A DNA stretch of 29,815 nucleotides from Saccoglossus kowalevskii (GCF_000003605.2 NW_003135832.1:259509-289323), one strand, 5' to 3'; positions 1-9,840 are shown, counted from the stretch's first letter. The notes: generated from the letters alone by a model not told the origin. Made by a program: numbers and translations.

Positions 1-1256
1 GTACAAATTTGAGACATGGCGGGACGCGGTGTTGTATCATGTACAATGAACTGCATGGAGTTCTATGGCCTAAATCTGACCTCGCGGCGTTCGTTGCATA
101 GCCAAAGCTTTGTGTCAGCATGCCTGATATGTTTTACTTTTGCCTCGACAGGACATGTTACGATATGCGATATTTCGACTCAGGCCAATCGAGGACCGTG
201 CACTCGGAACAGCTTTTCAGCGTCATCGTCTCCCGTAATGTATTTGACACAGTTGCGGTTTTGAAAAAATATATAGCGTCGACGAATTCTGCGTTATCTT
301 GTGGTCTTTATAAAAATAATAATTACCCGAAAATGCATTGCCTGCGCCTCGTAGTTATCGTCGGATTTTTTTTTTTGAAACGTTTATTCAAAGATTTTCT
401 TTCCCCCATAATCGATCATTGTTCTACAGGAATGTTTGGTCATCATTCCCATTACAAACACGTCTCCCAAAATGAAAAGTTAAATCAAAACAAAATTTTC
501 TGAATAAACTAACGGGATTACTCGTTAATATCACGGCTATGTTGCAAACGTCTTCAAAAAAGTATAGCTGATTGCTATTTTATGTTCAATTTCATCAAGT
601 CTCTTAAATTTAAGTTGTTTGATTTAATTAAGTCTTTAGAAGTGCTGAATTCGCGGTCTTTCATAATATTCACGTTGTATTAATATGGAGGCGAGTTGAT
701 ATGCCCACTGATCAGCGCTAGCATTAAACTGCGACTCGGTCTCCCGTACTTCTCTCCTGCTTGACTACGCATCTCAGCATAAAATTGCTGTATTACAGTG
801 TTGAGGTTTGTAACACTCAAATACCCGAATTCAGGGTATGTTTAAAAATATAAAAACAGCGTTTTAGAAAAACTTGAAACCGAATTATCATGTTTATAGC
901 GACGTAATAGATGAAACAAAACAGTTCAATTTCGTGTGGCGAACGACTATCAAACAACTACCGACACTCAGAAATGTAACATCAATATTAAGTCTTAAAG
1001 CGATATTGTGGTTTTATAGTTTTCTAGATATTTTTAATTCGGTATTTTTTCCACTATTTTTCTAAGATTCATCAATGCCAACAAAATAAATACTACCGGG
1101 TTATATGGCAATTCATGTTCAAGGGCCTCTTCGTCTAATACAAGTAATAATTATCAGCAATATACACTTCATTGAATAGGCAAATGTTTTTTCCTTTTTT
1201 CACCAATCAAGTCGATGGATTTTCACAATTAATACACTGCTTATAATATAATGTAC
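1..1256. repeat. Segmental repeat A, decayed copy A1
   Basis: This stretch is a diverged direct copy of 21788-22682. Shared landmarks in the same order include the 'tttgagaca' plus 'ggcgggacg' block near the window start, the 'gaattctgcgtt' block near 285, 'aattaccc' and 'ctcgtagtt' near 325-355, 'gtgtggcgaacgac' near 935, and the 'ccaatcaagtcgatgga' block near 1205. The minus strand at 1-130 corresponds to the coding-like 3' exon of copy A2, and the peptide VHDT-PRPA-SQI is still readable. Here it carries a frame change and a stop. The left part is cut by the window edge. Whether this is a transposon family or a segmental duplication cannot be decided from two copies. Confidence 0.7.
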
Positions 1257-2225
1257 TATATATTTACGACGAAGAACGACAAAAACTACCGTTCTCCTGA
1301 AGATTGCCTCGCATGATCACAAGGCCGATAAATGCATAACCTCTCACTTGACCCACGCCTTTTTACACAATGCTTAATGTGACCACATACTTTTTGGGCG
1401 TATTCAGGGTTGCAGTGTAACAATTGTTTGCCAATCAACGCCTTGTCCTATAATTGATTATAAACTATAACAGTTCTAATGACATTCAGGTATGTCATAT
1501 ACATTATATTAACCTCCTCTCATTCCAATACAAATGGGTCAATCTTTAGGATATGTAATTACCGTCTAACAAGTTTATTATCACCTTCACTACGAAAATG
1601 CCATTCATAATGTAAAATGTAATTTATCATAATAACTGACTAAAAACACTGCTACATTTTCAGACGCTACAGACGCTACATTTTCAGCAAATAAATTCGG
1701 TCGCCCAATGTTCTCACTCGCGAAAGTGTCGAACCAGCTGCTAGCACAGGCTCGAAACAAAATATGATAACGTCCCTGGGTCAGGTCAAGTAGTAAACCA
1801 AAAAATTCAGTCAACCACCTTGTGTGCGGGTATATTAACGATTTAAAATTACACAATTACGTGTTGTAACACGGGTTTAATCGAGACTGGTGTAAATCAG
1901 TACAGTACAATATAATTGGAAACAACACCTGTCTCATAGAAAGCCATGCATGAACCACGTGAAACCTTAGTTTATTAGGTACAACCATATTGATGTTTCC
2001 TTTCGTCTCCGGTAACAGTTCAGTGCCAAACACGGCCTACACCACGATTCAATGCGGATATTCGGTTGGTGAGATTTTACGGGTTACGTTTTTAAGCACT
2101 GTAACCAACACAGCAAGGTCGGTAACTATCCCGTAGACTAAATACTGCAAATTATCGTCCGACCTTGAAAGATTTGCGAATAATAGACTAAAAAGTCGGT
2201 CTAGACGGCTGTGGGCGGGCCTTAC
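1257..2225. other. Gene-poor stretch, nothing recognised
   Basis: The only open frame, minus strand 1856-1605, contains a short internal duplication of an 11-base unit (about 1662-1685), which gives a repeated ASENV-like peptide. I see no splice sites or family resemblance that would make it a gene. The rest is AT-rich noncoding DNA. Confidence 0.5.
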
Positions 2226-2375
2226 CTACGGGTATATCTGCGTATGCAAGTTCCCATGATGAACCCATAAAACCATGATGAAAGGGAATTCTATGTCGCG
2301 TACTTATTAACATAGCCCAACATAGGCCATACTTGAGTGAACTAGAAAAGACAGCTAGATTAAAGACCACCGATC
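2226..2375 (-). CDS. Orphan internal exon candidate, possible membrane segment
   Basis: A 150-nt open stretch is bounded by an excellent acceptor (polypyrimidine ttttcttcctcttatcacag, exon starts with GATCGG) and an excellent donor (CCCGTAG followed by GTAAGG). It starts and ends in phase 1, as typical exons of extracellular or membrane proteins do. The peptide has a hydrophobic run of about 20 residues (SVVFNLAVF...CWAML) followed by a basic STRHR stretch, then ends with ELAYADIPVG. That pattern could be a transmembrane segment with a stop-transfer signal. Two weaker acceptors further in (after 2360) could shorten it. It lies on the same strand as, and 3' of, the CACHD1-like exons, so it could be a 3' exon of that gene, but I see no sequence match to support this. 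Family not recognised. Confidence 0.4.
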
Positions 2376-3203
2376 CTGTGATAAGAGGAAGAAAAGATTT
2401 TCCATACAAATTCGTATAATGTCACATAAATAAATTGGCCAGAAAAATAACAATTCTATAAAGTTACAAACCTAATATGATAACGGTATCTGTTGTTTCC
2501 AACGTGTGGCGATTCGTATCAAACGCCCGGTGAATTGTACGTTACCAACGACTTAAGTTCACGAATTGAATAGTCGAACTCTACCTTTGAAACCGTAGCA
2601 CCAGGCTTCCTTTCCAGTTTGAGTTCAGATTCTGATCTTTAACGTCGGGTTCGGCTATGTGACTACGTGGATCTGCTCGCTATATTTCAGGGTCCCGCCA
2701 CAGCCTTGCTTGACCTGACTTGCTCGTACTTTTCTAGACAAGATCCAAGCAGCAACAACCTCAACCACAATGTATCTGTTCAAATACCATGACGTCACAC
2801 GTTTTATGGCGTAATTATTATTTGTCCCACGACACGAACATTCAACACCCTTTACCCATTCAGTGAATTAAAGGCGTGACACACCAACTTTCACGGTTCG
2901 TGCAATGCTAAATGCGCATCGCTGAGCGCTATGAAACTTTCTGAGAGGCCTTCTGCAATACAGCCAACTTGACAATACACTGATGACGCACTATATTTGA
3001 CCGATGTAACTGTACATCTCTGGGCGCTTACATCCATCTCGTTTTGGCCCTCGTTGCAGCAAAACAGTAATATCTTTGCCACACAAAAATGTTTTTTTTC
3101 TTCAAATTTTGAAGCACGCATTCATTCAGCTTTACGAGGATGACCTGGAAGATTGCCGTGATGGAGTGCCACAAATTCGGATTTATTCAGTATAATAAAA
3201 CAA
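2376..3203. other. Intergenic or intronic stretch
   Basis: No exon, RNA gene or named repeat is recognised. The minus-strand open frame at 3121-2891 lacks convincing splice sites and family motifs. Confidence 0.5.
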
Positions 3204-3306
3204 ATGTTCACCCCAACAGCGGTGGGCATGCAGTTTTAGTGACCAGAAGAGCTCATTGTCAGCCGTGGCGAAATCAAGGTATGACCACCGCTGTTGAAAT
3301 GAACAT
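3204..3306. repeat. Foldback (inverted-repeat) sequence
   Basis: The left arm 3204-3231 and right arm 3279-3306 are reverse complements over about 28 bases with a few mismatches. The shared core is 'aacagcggtgg' against 'ccaccgctgtt'. The loop is about 47 nt. Transcribed, it would form a long hairpin. The plus-strand open frame crossing it looks like a by-product of the arms. Confidence 0.65.
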
Positions 3307-3504
3307 GTTTATACTTGCTGAATTGCTGTCGATGCAAATGAGTTTATAAAGAGTTTTTATACCCACAATAAAGAGAAAACTGTGATAAATTCTTCAAACT
3401 GGCACAAATACCCGCGCAAAGGATGTACCTTATGCATTTCACGTATATTATTTCACGACAACGGAGAATTGCTTATTAATGTAACTTACCTTGATAACGC
3501 TCCA

Positions 3505-3960
3505 TTTTGAAGAACAAATGTTGCTGACACGATGGGGTTCATTTGATTTTGGAGTGGCCAACTCCCAGCATTTGTTTTATATATTGTAATGGCAGCCATA
3601 ATGCCAAACAATGCCGTCAACACATGCAGACGTAGACATTATTTATGGCAAACCTATATAGACAAGAAGTCGAACATATAATTATAATATAATTATCCCC
3701 CAAAAAATGAAAAAAAATGTTTGCCATTAAAGAGACCTACATATCGAGCAAATACACACAACACGCTTAATAGTGAAATCAGAATTTGAACTATACACAA
3801 AATTGGCAAATATAGTTCAATTGTTTTTTTACTTTACAGTCAGTTCATATGAAAAACAAATAAAAAAAAGTCAGACATACCATATATTATCCCAATATCA
3901 TACCGGTCCACAAAACCTCTATTTTTTGTTTTTTGGCGGAAATACTAAATATATTAATTT
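3505..3960. repeat. Dispersed repeat C (partial) followed by repeat D, copy 1
   Basis: Positions 3587-3960 match 11971-12332 in the same orientation. Shared landmarks include 'aatggcagcc', 'gccaaacaatg', 'gcagacgtagacattattta', 'cctatatagacaagaagt', 'cagaatttgaact', 'caattgtttttt' and a 'gggaaatac'-type end. Just upstream (about 3505-3565), the 'tgttgctgacac' block matches repeat C at 24020-24065 and 11705-11720. C therefore precedes D both here and at 11.6-12.3 kb, which points to one composite dispersed element. No transposase frame or clear terminal repeats are visible. Confidence 0.65.
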
Positions 3961-3978
3961 AACGAATTGTTTACCGGC

Positions 3979-4328
3979 ATGGAAACACTTGATCATTATG
4001 CGTGTGCGCAAAAGCTGGGGTCTTACCATAACACGGAAGTCATTGAAGTAGCAACAGGTCTTGGAGATCGTATGGTGATTTTTCGGAATTTGATATTGAT
4101 TGGAGATTTATATTCGAAGATTTAATTGATGGCTTACGTAATCTATAAAAGAAACCAGTTGACGAATTTGGAGGAGACGAGTATGACGCCAGTGTCAAGC
4201 TTCCTGTTACTGTACAGTTCAATCACCAGACATACAGTTACATTTGTGTGCTTCGTACGACAAAAGCTATAACAGCTTCAGAGGATTCTGAGCGCACGTT
4301 AAAACTATTGATTGCCTGTATTATATAA
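3979..4328 (+). pseudogene. Coding-like plus-strand fragment, frameshifted, unknown family
   Basis: The plus strand reads as protein in two successive frames. ATG at 3979 opens a peptide containing KLGSYHNTEVIEVATGLGDR. Near 4070 the reading moves to another frame, SYGDFSEFDIDWRFIFEDL, which meets an in-frame TAA at 4146-4148. It then resumes in the same frame (KKPVDEFGGDEYDASVKLP, later QTYSYICVLRTTKAITASED) up to a TAA at 4326. The acidic and aromatic composition and this long continuity look like degraded coding sequence rather than chance. A frame change plus a stop argues for a pseudogene, or for exons with a short intron between them. I do not recognise the family. Confidence 0.4.
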
Positions 4329-5740
4329 GTACAAGAATTGTTTATACTGGTCTCCATTCATCATCGTGTTTTCCCGTCCTTCCAATTTGTAACCAGCATT
4401 ACGACTAAAGATTACGGTGGTAAAATCCTATTAATTTTTTTTTTTCGTGACGTTTCAAATCCGGTAATAGATAAGTAATCTATTTTAAGGGTTTCGTTTC
4501 TTACAATTAAATGACAATTTTGTGACATTTTATCAAGTAGAGTTCACGGACTTTTTGTAAATATTTATATTTATGCTAATTAAGCCATGGTTTTGCGAGC
4601 AAGTCATGTTAAAAACAATATTACGCAAATAGTTTAACCACAATCATGCAAATTATAATATCGCAGCCATTAGAAATGTGAATTTGAACACTTTCTTTCT
4701 GCCACGATTTGCCCATTTTTCATTTGAGGCCCGCTCTATATTGAATTTTTGTGTCAACAATTTCACAACGTTGTGATCGGTGAGTTGTTAATTTGATGTT
4801 GGTTACATTTCCCATATTAGTTGCATATTACTCCTTTGAATATTGTTACTATTTATTATACATTATTAACAAAGAGTTACATTTTATTGTCTACAACAAA
4901 ACCCAGTGTCGAAGATTTGAATTTAAACAAATAAAACACTGGGTGTCATGGTGGGTTCTAAACCTGATTATTTTACAAATTATTAAGATCATCTAACAGC
5001 TGATATGAGTCAATGACCTTCACTGAATCATCACCGCCCACTCATACACCACATTGAACCAAGTTGGCAACCAGGCTCCTAATAAAACAAAAAGTTCGAT
5101 AACCAGGCTCCTACAAAAACAAAAAAAAATAAATCAAACAATGACCCAAAACGAACAATCAGTCATTCGATTACAGACATGAAAACAGACAGAGACCACT
5201 TCAATACCAGTATTAATAATCTGCAATTATACGACAGCAAATGACATTCTTTACTTTACACGAGTCATTCTGTAATTAAATAAAACACGTTTTCCTTGCC
5301 AGACGATGTTACTGTTGTGATTCGTCTTATAATCATTATGTTCACTAATGTTTGAATACAAGCCTTAACAAGTATTCCCTCCGTGGTTGCATTATCGTTG
5401 TACATGACGAACATTCTCGATATGCTTACTTACTGTGTTTCACTAACTGCGTAGGAAATACATGACAAGTCAGGTTGTTAAAGTCATTGTTTTCCCATGT
5501 AAAATTTATTTTGTCACGAACCATTTTGTGCAATTCGAAATATTATACAGATAAAGAAATGTTTGCATTACATAAAACACTAAAAAGAACATTTTTATTT
5601 TAATACTAGGCACACATAATTACGGAGTACTATTAAAACCTGCGGCGAATAGTTTAAAGAACAATAAATGTGTCTCCAATTATAATGGCGAGTTTCTTCG
5701 GTTCTTAATGATGGCATGTGCCAGGCGTTAGCCAGTACAC
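4329..5740. other. Gene-poor stretch with one short tandem duplication
   Basis: No exon, RNA gene or transposon protein is recognised. The only structure seen is the two-copy tandem at 5069-5125. Confidence 0.5.
5069..5125. repeat. Two-copy tandem duplication, 32-bp unit
   Basis: The unit beginning 'aaccaggctccta' at 5069 is repeated at 5101, each copy followed by an A-rich tail. The second copy grades into a poly-A tract. Confidence 0.7.
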
Positions 5741-5934
5741 CTGCAACACATAATGCTGGTGATAGGCTACCTAGACCAGTTGCGTAACGTGAGTAATACA
5801 GATATGACTTATAGGCGAATATCGACAGATAACAACAAATACTGATACTATAGTTTGTACCATTTGCTGGACACATGTCCGCGCATGTGTCATCTTCTTG
5901 ATTCCACTTAAAGCTTATATGTGCCTTGCACTCA
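5741..5934 (-). CDS. Candidate 3' exon of the CACHD1-like gene (Cys-rich), phase unresolved
   Basis: The acceptor 'tactt gacatacag' precedes an open frame that starts with one leftover base and then GAG TGC. The peptide begins ECKAHISFKWNQEDDTC and continues ADMCPANG, a Cys-rich stretch that would fit the juxtamembrane region after the second CACHE domain of CACHD1. The chosen 3' end is a possible donor (TTGCAG followed by GTGTAC). The frame stays open beyond it to 5595, so the end is uncertain. The preceding candidate exon (6078-6037) ends in phase 1 when read continuously from the exon before it, whereas this one needs phase 2. Either an exon is missing, an assignment is wrong, or the gene is damaged here. 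Confidence 0.33.
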
Positions 5935-6036
5935 CTGTATGTCAAGTAAAGAACATGTTAAAACCATTTTTTTTACTAACAAAGGTATTGACATCTCTCA
6001 TTTATGACCACATTTTTCGTATGATAGTTATCTCAC

Positions 6037-6078
6037 CTTGAAGATTGTTTGTCGTCCCAAATAACGTAATTGCATCAT
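6037..6078 (-). CDS. Candidate micro-exon of the CACHD1-like gene
   Basis: A 42-nt stretch lies between an AG acceptor ('acgggtttag') and a good donor (CTTCAAG followed by GTGAGA). The preceding exon leaves one base (phase 1). Joined to it, this exon reads DDAITLFGTTNNLQ and leaves one base again. The acceptor has a weak pyrimidine tract and the peptide is too short to match to a family. In a different frame it would read into the Cys-rich exon at 5934, but that frame has a TGA right after the acceptor. It is therefore tentative. Confidence 0.35.
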
Positions 6079-6565
6079 CTAAACCCGTAATGTCATTAGT
6101 ATTTTTAAAAACAAGAGATATTCATTGTCATAGTGGTAGGCAAATTGGTTCATCGTCCCTGGGGAAAAACAATCGAAAATTCAATTTTTATTTACTTTGA
6201 GACAATTAGACCTACACTTTAAATGAAACAATATTAAATATAACAGCATCAATGGGTATAAATTGTTCGTTATTTGAACAAGTTGAGAAATTGACTCAAA
6301 TACAAATAAGACACAACTACACATTTGTCACCGTACATGTTTACACACAGTATTACTATTTTGTGTGTAAAACGATATAGCTTAACACATGATAACATGT
6401 GATTGTGCTATTTTAAATGATGTGATAACAAGTAACTGTAACTTATGTCTAATATACATAGCTAATACAATGACTGTCAAAGAAAGGACCAAATTATATT
6501 TTGATATTTCAATAGAGACCGACCACCCGACCTGAAACAGCATTTTTATTGAACACATCTTTTAC

Positions 6566-6650
6566 CTTTATCTTTACAATATTCGTACGTTGTTGGTGAT
6601 AAACACAGGCATTCACATTCACTGTCCGCAACTGTATACACGCAGTTGTC
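6566..6650 (-). CDS. CACHD1-like exon, Cys-rich juxtamembrane region
   Basis: The exon is 85 nt, with an acceptor ending 'aatattag' and donor GATAAAG followed by GTAAAA. It starts in phase 0, matching the end of the exon at 7193, and encodes DNCVYTVADSECECLC followed by LSPTTYEYCKDK. CACHD1 proteins carry a Cys-rich segment with an ECECxC pattern just after the CACHE domain, and the spacing to the preceding CPC motif agrees with that. The dense, regularly spaced cysteines and the phase match make this unlikely to be chance. The region would be extracellular, close to the membrane, and probably disulphide-bonded. The family assignment is from memory of family features, not from an alignment. 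Confidence 0.65.
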
Positions 6651-7192
6651 CTAATATTTAAACATTAGCAAGGGTAAACCATCTACGGCATTGTTTGAGG
6701 ATGGATTATATATGCCGTCACAATGTGGCGTCACATAGTCATTTTTTTTTTGCCAACCAGCTTGCATAAGTGTGATTACAAATGTGGCTCACTGATCAAC
6801 ACAGGCTCGCTATCCGCCACTATCACATTGCACATGATTTGTTTTATTAACGCAAACACAAACCTGTATATTTAACAAGTATGGTAGCGAGTAACAGCGT
6901 TTTTTTTATTTGTATTTGGTTGCGAACGATCCGTTCCAGCCAATCAGTTAATATGAGTCACAATGAATCCCGAGATATGTCACATTTATAATTATGTCAA
7001 AGCATAGTAAGTATATGTATAGAACTGACGATATCATTCCTACGCGAAAGTATTCACATATTCATATAACAGTACTGACTATAACTAAGTAATTATATTA
7101 TTGTTTTCGTCTTTGAAATACTACGTCGGTTGTGTTTGAACTACGAATAGATAGAAAATACGTATACGGAAACACGTATCGTATATACTTAC

Positions 7193-7345
7193 ATAATAAC
7201 AAGGGCAATATCGATTACAGTCTGTAGTTTTGTTTATAATACTCATATATACATTTGTATCTTGTACATGGGCAAGTCTGTAACGTTTACACTTATCTAT
7301 ATTGTCCATGTTATCAATTATCGCTGTTTGTCCAACCCGCTCAGT
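7193..7345 (-). CDS. CACHD1-like exon, end of second CACHE domain and start of Cys-rich region
   Basis: The exon is 153 nt (51 codons, phase 0 to 0). It is preceded by a strong acceptor (tcttttgttttcttaag) and followed by a near-consensus donor (TATTAT then GTAAGTAT). It reads TERVGQTAIIDNMDNIDK, then CKRYRLAHVQDTNVYMSI and NKTTDCNRYCPCYY. This fits the CACHD1 segment in which a C-x-x-YRL motif and an N-glycosylation site (NKT here) precede a C-x-C pair. It joins the exon ending at 9651 in phase 0, with about the spacing expected in the family. A better-looking acceptor at 7369/7370 (tttttttcag) would lengthen it by 23 bases but break the phase with the upstream exon. A hairpin element occupies 7401-7735, just upstream within the intron. 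Confidence 0.7.
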
Positions 7346-7400
7346 CTTAAGAAAACAAAAGATTGCAACTGAAAAAAATATGTTGGTTGCAGTACAGACG

Positions 7401-7735
7401 AATAATATAAGGTTATTACAAGGATATTGCAAAGTATACACGAGAACAGTACAGCAAGAGTATAAACCGACGTGCAGAGGAGGTCAATGGGACTGCTACT
7501 GTCTGAATATCCTCGTAATAACCTTATTATTGAACATCTTTTTCTCCCACGAATACATCATGAGGATGCCGAAATTCAAGACATTTAGAACATATTTAGC
7601 GAACTTCTTTGTGTGGGGTCTGGTCAAACTCTGTGGGCAGTCATGTTTTTTTATCATCAGTGGACGTTTTCGCGCATAATAATTCCATATTTGGAATTTG
7701 CGTTTTCTAATATGGTAGGATGAAAATACCCAGTC
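7401..7735 (+). mobile_element. Hairpin-bearing nonautonomous element, copy A
   Basis: Arms 7401-7428 and 7506-7531 form an inverted repeat (core 'aaggttattac' against 'gtaataacctt', extending to 'aggatatt') with a loop of about 77 nt. Homology with the second copy at 18689-18997 (opposite strand) covers the hairpin, its loop and about 200 bases to its right, ending at 'taggatgaaaataccc'. The structure suggests a MITE or foldback element. No transposase frame is present. The plus-strand open frame 7302-7679 crossing it is probably incidental. It sits in a CACHD1-like intron about 55 bases upstream of the acceptor at 7346. Confidence 0.6.
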
Positions 7736-7740
7736 TAAAA

Positions 7741-9650
7741 TTCTTTATTAGTAATTTCTTTCCTAATTGTAAATTTTTCAAAATTAGGACTGGCGTTACG
7801 ATGACAGTTGTATAATAATAATCTAATAACTTGTTTTTATCTTTTTTAATTATGAGTACGTTATTTGAGATGATTTGTTTTTCTTCCGTTTCATTTTCAT
7901 GTTTTTTTTCATCTGCAATAATTTAATTCGTAATATTAGTTAAATCAACCAAAGCCTAATAGGCGGCGGTCGTCGCGCTATGCATGTGCGACATTTGTGT
8001 TGATAAACATTGATTTTTCCACAATCCAATGCGCTTTTCTTATGGAAATCACAATTTAACCTCGGCGCGACTTGCACTAATTACCGCCGGTGACTCCTTC
8101 GATACATTTTAATCACTAAATAATTAAACTTGGTAACGTCTCAGTTTGTACTCTATATCTGCACAACAGTCAAAGTCGCCATCTTTGTTTTATATGAGAC
8201 AAATATACCTAACACATGCGTGGCGCGACGACCACCGCCATTTAATTTCGCAAAGCTAAGGGTTTTGTAAATTGGTAAAATATTATTTAATAGTTATTAT
8301 AAATTTACAATGCCTTACTCATTTCTATAAGCCCAATCTGTAAATATTCATATATTAGAAAAACAATTTGTATATTTTCTACTTTGTTGCATTTCATTTT
8401 ATTGAACTATATTAAAATGCAACCCAATATTAACATGAGTTAAGTTAAAACTTAAATGAATTACTACTATATACATTATTTGTTGGTCGCCTTATGAACG
8501 GTATGACATCATTTTACACTTGCTTACGCTTCATAAACTACTCTGATACTTGTTACGAGTTTAGCGAATTAATCGTACTACTTTATTTTATGGAATAACA
8601 TTGTGACTGTGGGGAAAATAATCTAACATGATGTTATTGAAAAATGTCTTTTTCCTAGAACGTGGCTATCATTTAATAAGTGATTTACGAATCATCATAT
8701 TTTTATATTTCATTGATTGCTATTATAGTTCAATGCTTTATATTTTGAATCTGTTTTTAACTGATACGATCGATGAAATGTATCAGTGTGTGAACATACC
8801 TAGTGACCTGAAAAATTAAAAACCAAATTGGACATAAGGATCGTGGAGAGTTCCATGGCAATATATGTCGACACTTCACACTTACTTCAACCGACTTCAA
8901 CGACCACAACACAAGTGAATGAGATTGTACTACGCAGTTGATCGCGGCGACCAGCTACGCCAGAAGGAACATAATTTGTATGTAACTCAACCCTTATAAG
9001 ATGAACTTGACAATATGTGTTCTTTATGGTCCACTATTTCCCGAGGAACAAGTACATAAGTAGCCATTCAGTCAAAGACGAGACAATTTAATGATAAATG
9101 TGCTTTATATATACGTATCGGCAATGGAAGCTGCCAAGTAAGTTCCCCTTTCATACGTCATCAGTGGTATTTCTGTATGCAAGTGAGAAGCTGACGGGAA
9201 TCCTCACTTTGAAATACATACAAAAACGTTGCCGTAAACCGTGTTTAAAACCCTTTTATTCCATTAAAAAAAGCATTTTATGCTTAGAAACATGAAAATA
9301 ATATTATTGATGTACCAATAAATGATTTTAGGCGAGAAATTAGCAGGCATTTCACAGGCACTTTAACACCTCAATTTCTTCTATCGATTAATTATATATT
9401 TTTGAGGCAGTTTAGTTTGAAGCAATTTTGTACTTCAGATGATTTTGTTTGATTTATATTTTTTTATTTATTAAACATACACTGACTAGGTATTAGTTTA
9501 ATGAGTGCTTCTCGCCAATGAGTTTGACTTTGTTTACAGTACTTTGAATAACGGCTTCTGTCTAGAATATTAAGCATTATGTGCGTTATACAATCAGTTA
9601 ATGTCACAAGAATACTCGACACATTACCTTTCATTCATTATAAGACCTAC
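7741..9650. other. Presumed intron sequence of the CACHD1-like gene
   Basis: This lies between the exons ending at 9651 and starting at 7345. No exon, transposon protein or RNA gene is recognised. Two short blocks near 7960-7990 and 8215-8245 contain gcggcggtcgtcgcgc-type and gcgacgaccaccgcc-type sequences. These are inverted relative to each other about 250 bases apart and are GC-rich for this window. Confidence 0.5.
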
Positions 9651-9840
9651 CCTATAGTAATCCATGTTTCTGAGCCCCTGAAAATCAACACACTGTCGTT
9701 TTTTAAGTATATCCCTCCTCAACAGGTCTTCGGAAACATCCGGTTCCTTCTCCGTGATATGGATATCATTCACGTCAGAATCCGACTCGATATAATCTCG
9801 ATGCATTACTAAATGACCACTACTGTCCATCACAAAGCAA
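9651..9840 (-). CDS. CACHD1-like exon, second CACHE domain
   Basis: The exon is 190 nt with acceptor 'tttctgtacattcag' and donor TATAGG followed by GTAGGT. It starts in phase 2 (one leftover T) and ends in phase 0. The peptide begins CFVMDSSGHLVMHRDYI, the typical CACHE strand-turn-strand 'C-F-hydrophobic-D-x-x-G-x-L-V-x-H'. It continues with HITEKEPDVSEDLL, close to the HITxKEPxVAxDxL signature of CACHD1, and ends KKRQCVDFQGLRNMDYYR. CACHD1 is a single-pass membrane protein related to calcium-channel alpha2-delta subunits. The CACHE domain lies outside the cell. No exon for the preceding part of the domain was found upstream. The alpha2-delta family is an alternative, but the KEP motif favours CACHD1. 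Confidence 0.72.

Noticed and set aside
3489-3515. Strong minus-strand donor (ATCAAG followed by GTAAGT) after ATGGAGCGTTATC, possible first coding exon
   Set aside because: Only five codons precede the donor, and the stretch lies inside repeat C, so the signal is likely incidental.
7302-7679. Plus-strand open frame of 125 codons
   Set aside because: It is antisense to a supported exon and runs through the hairpin element. The second copy of the element has a stop in the equivalent frame.
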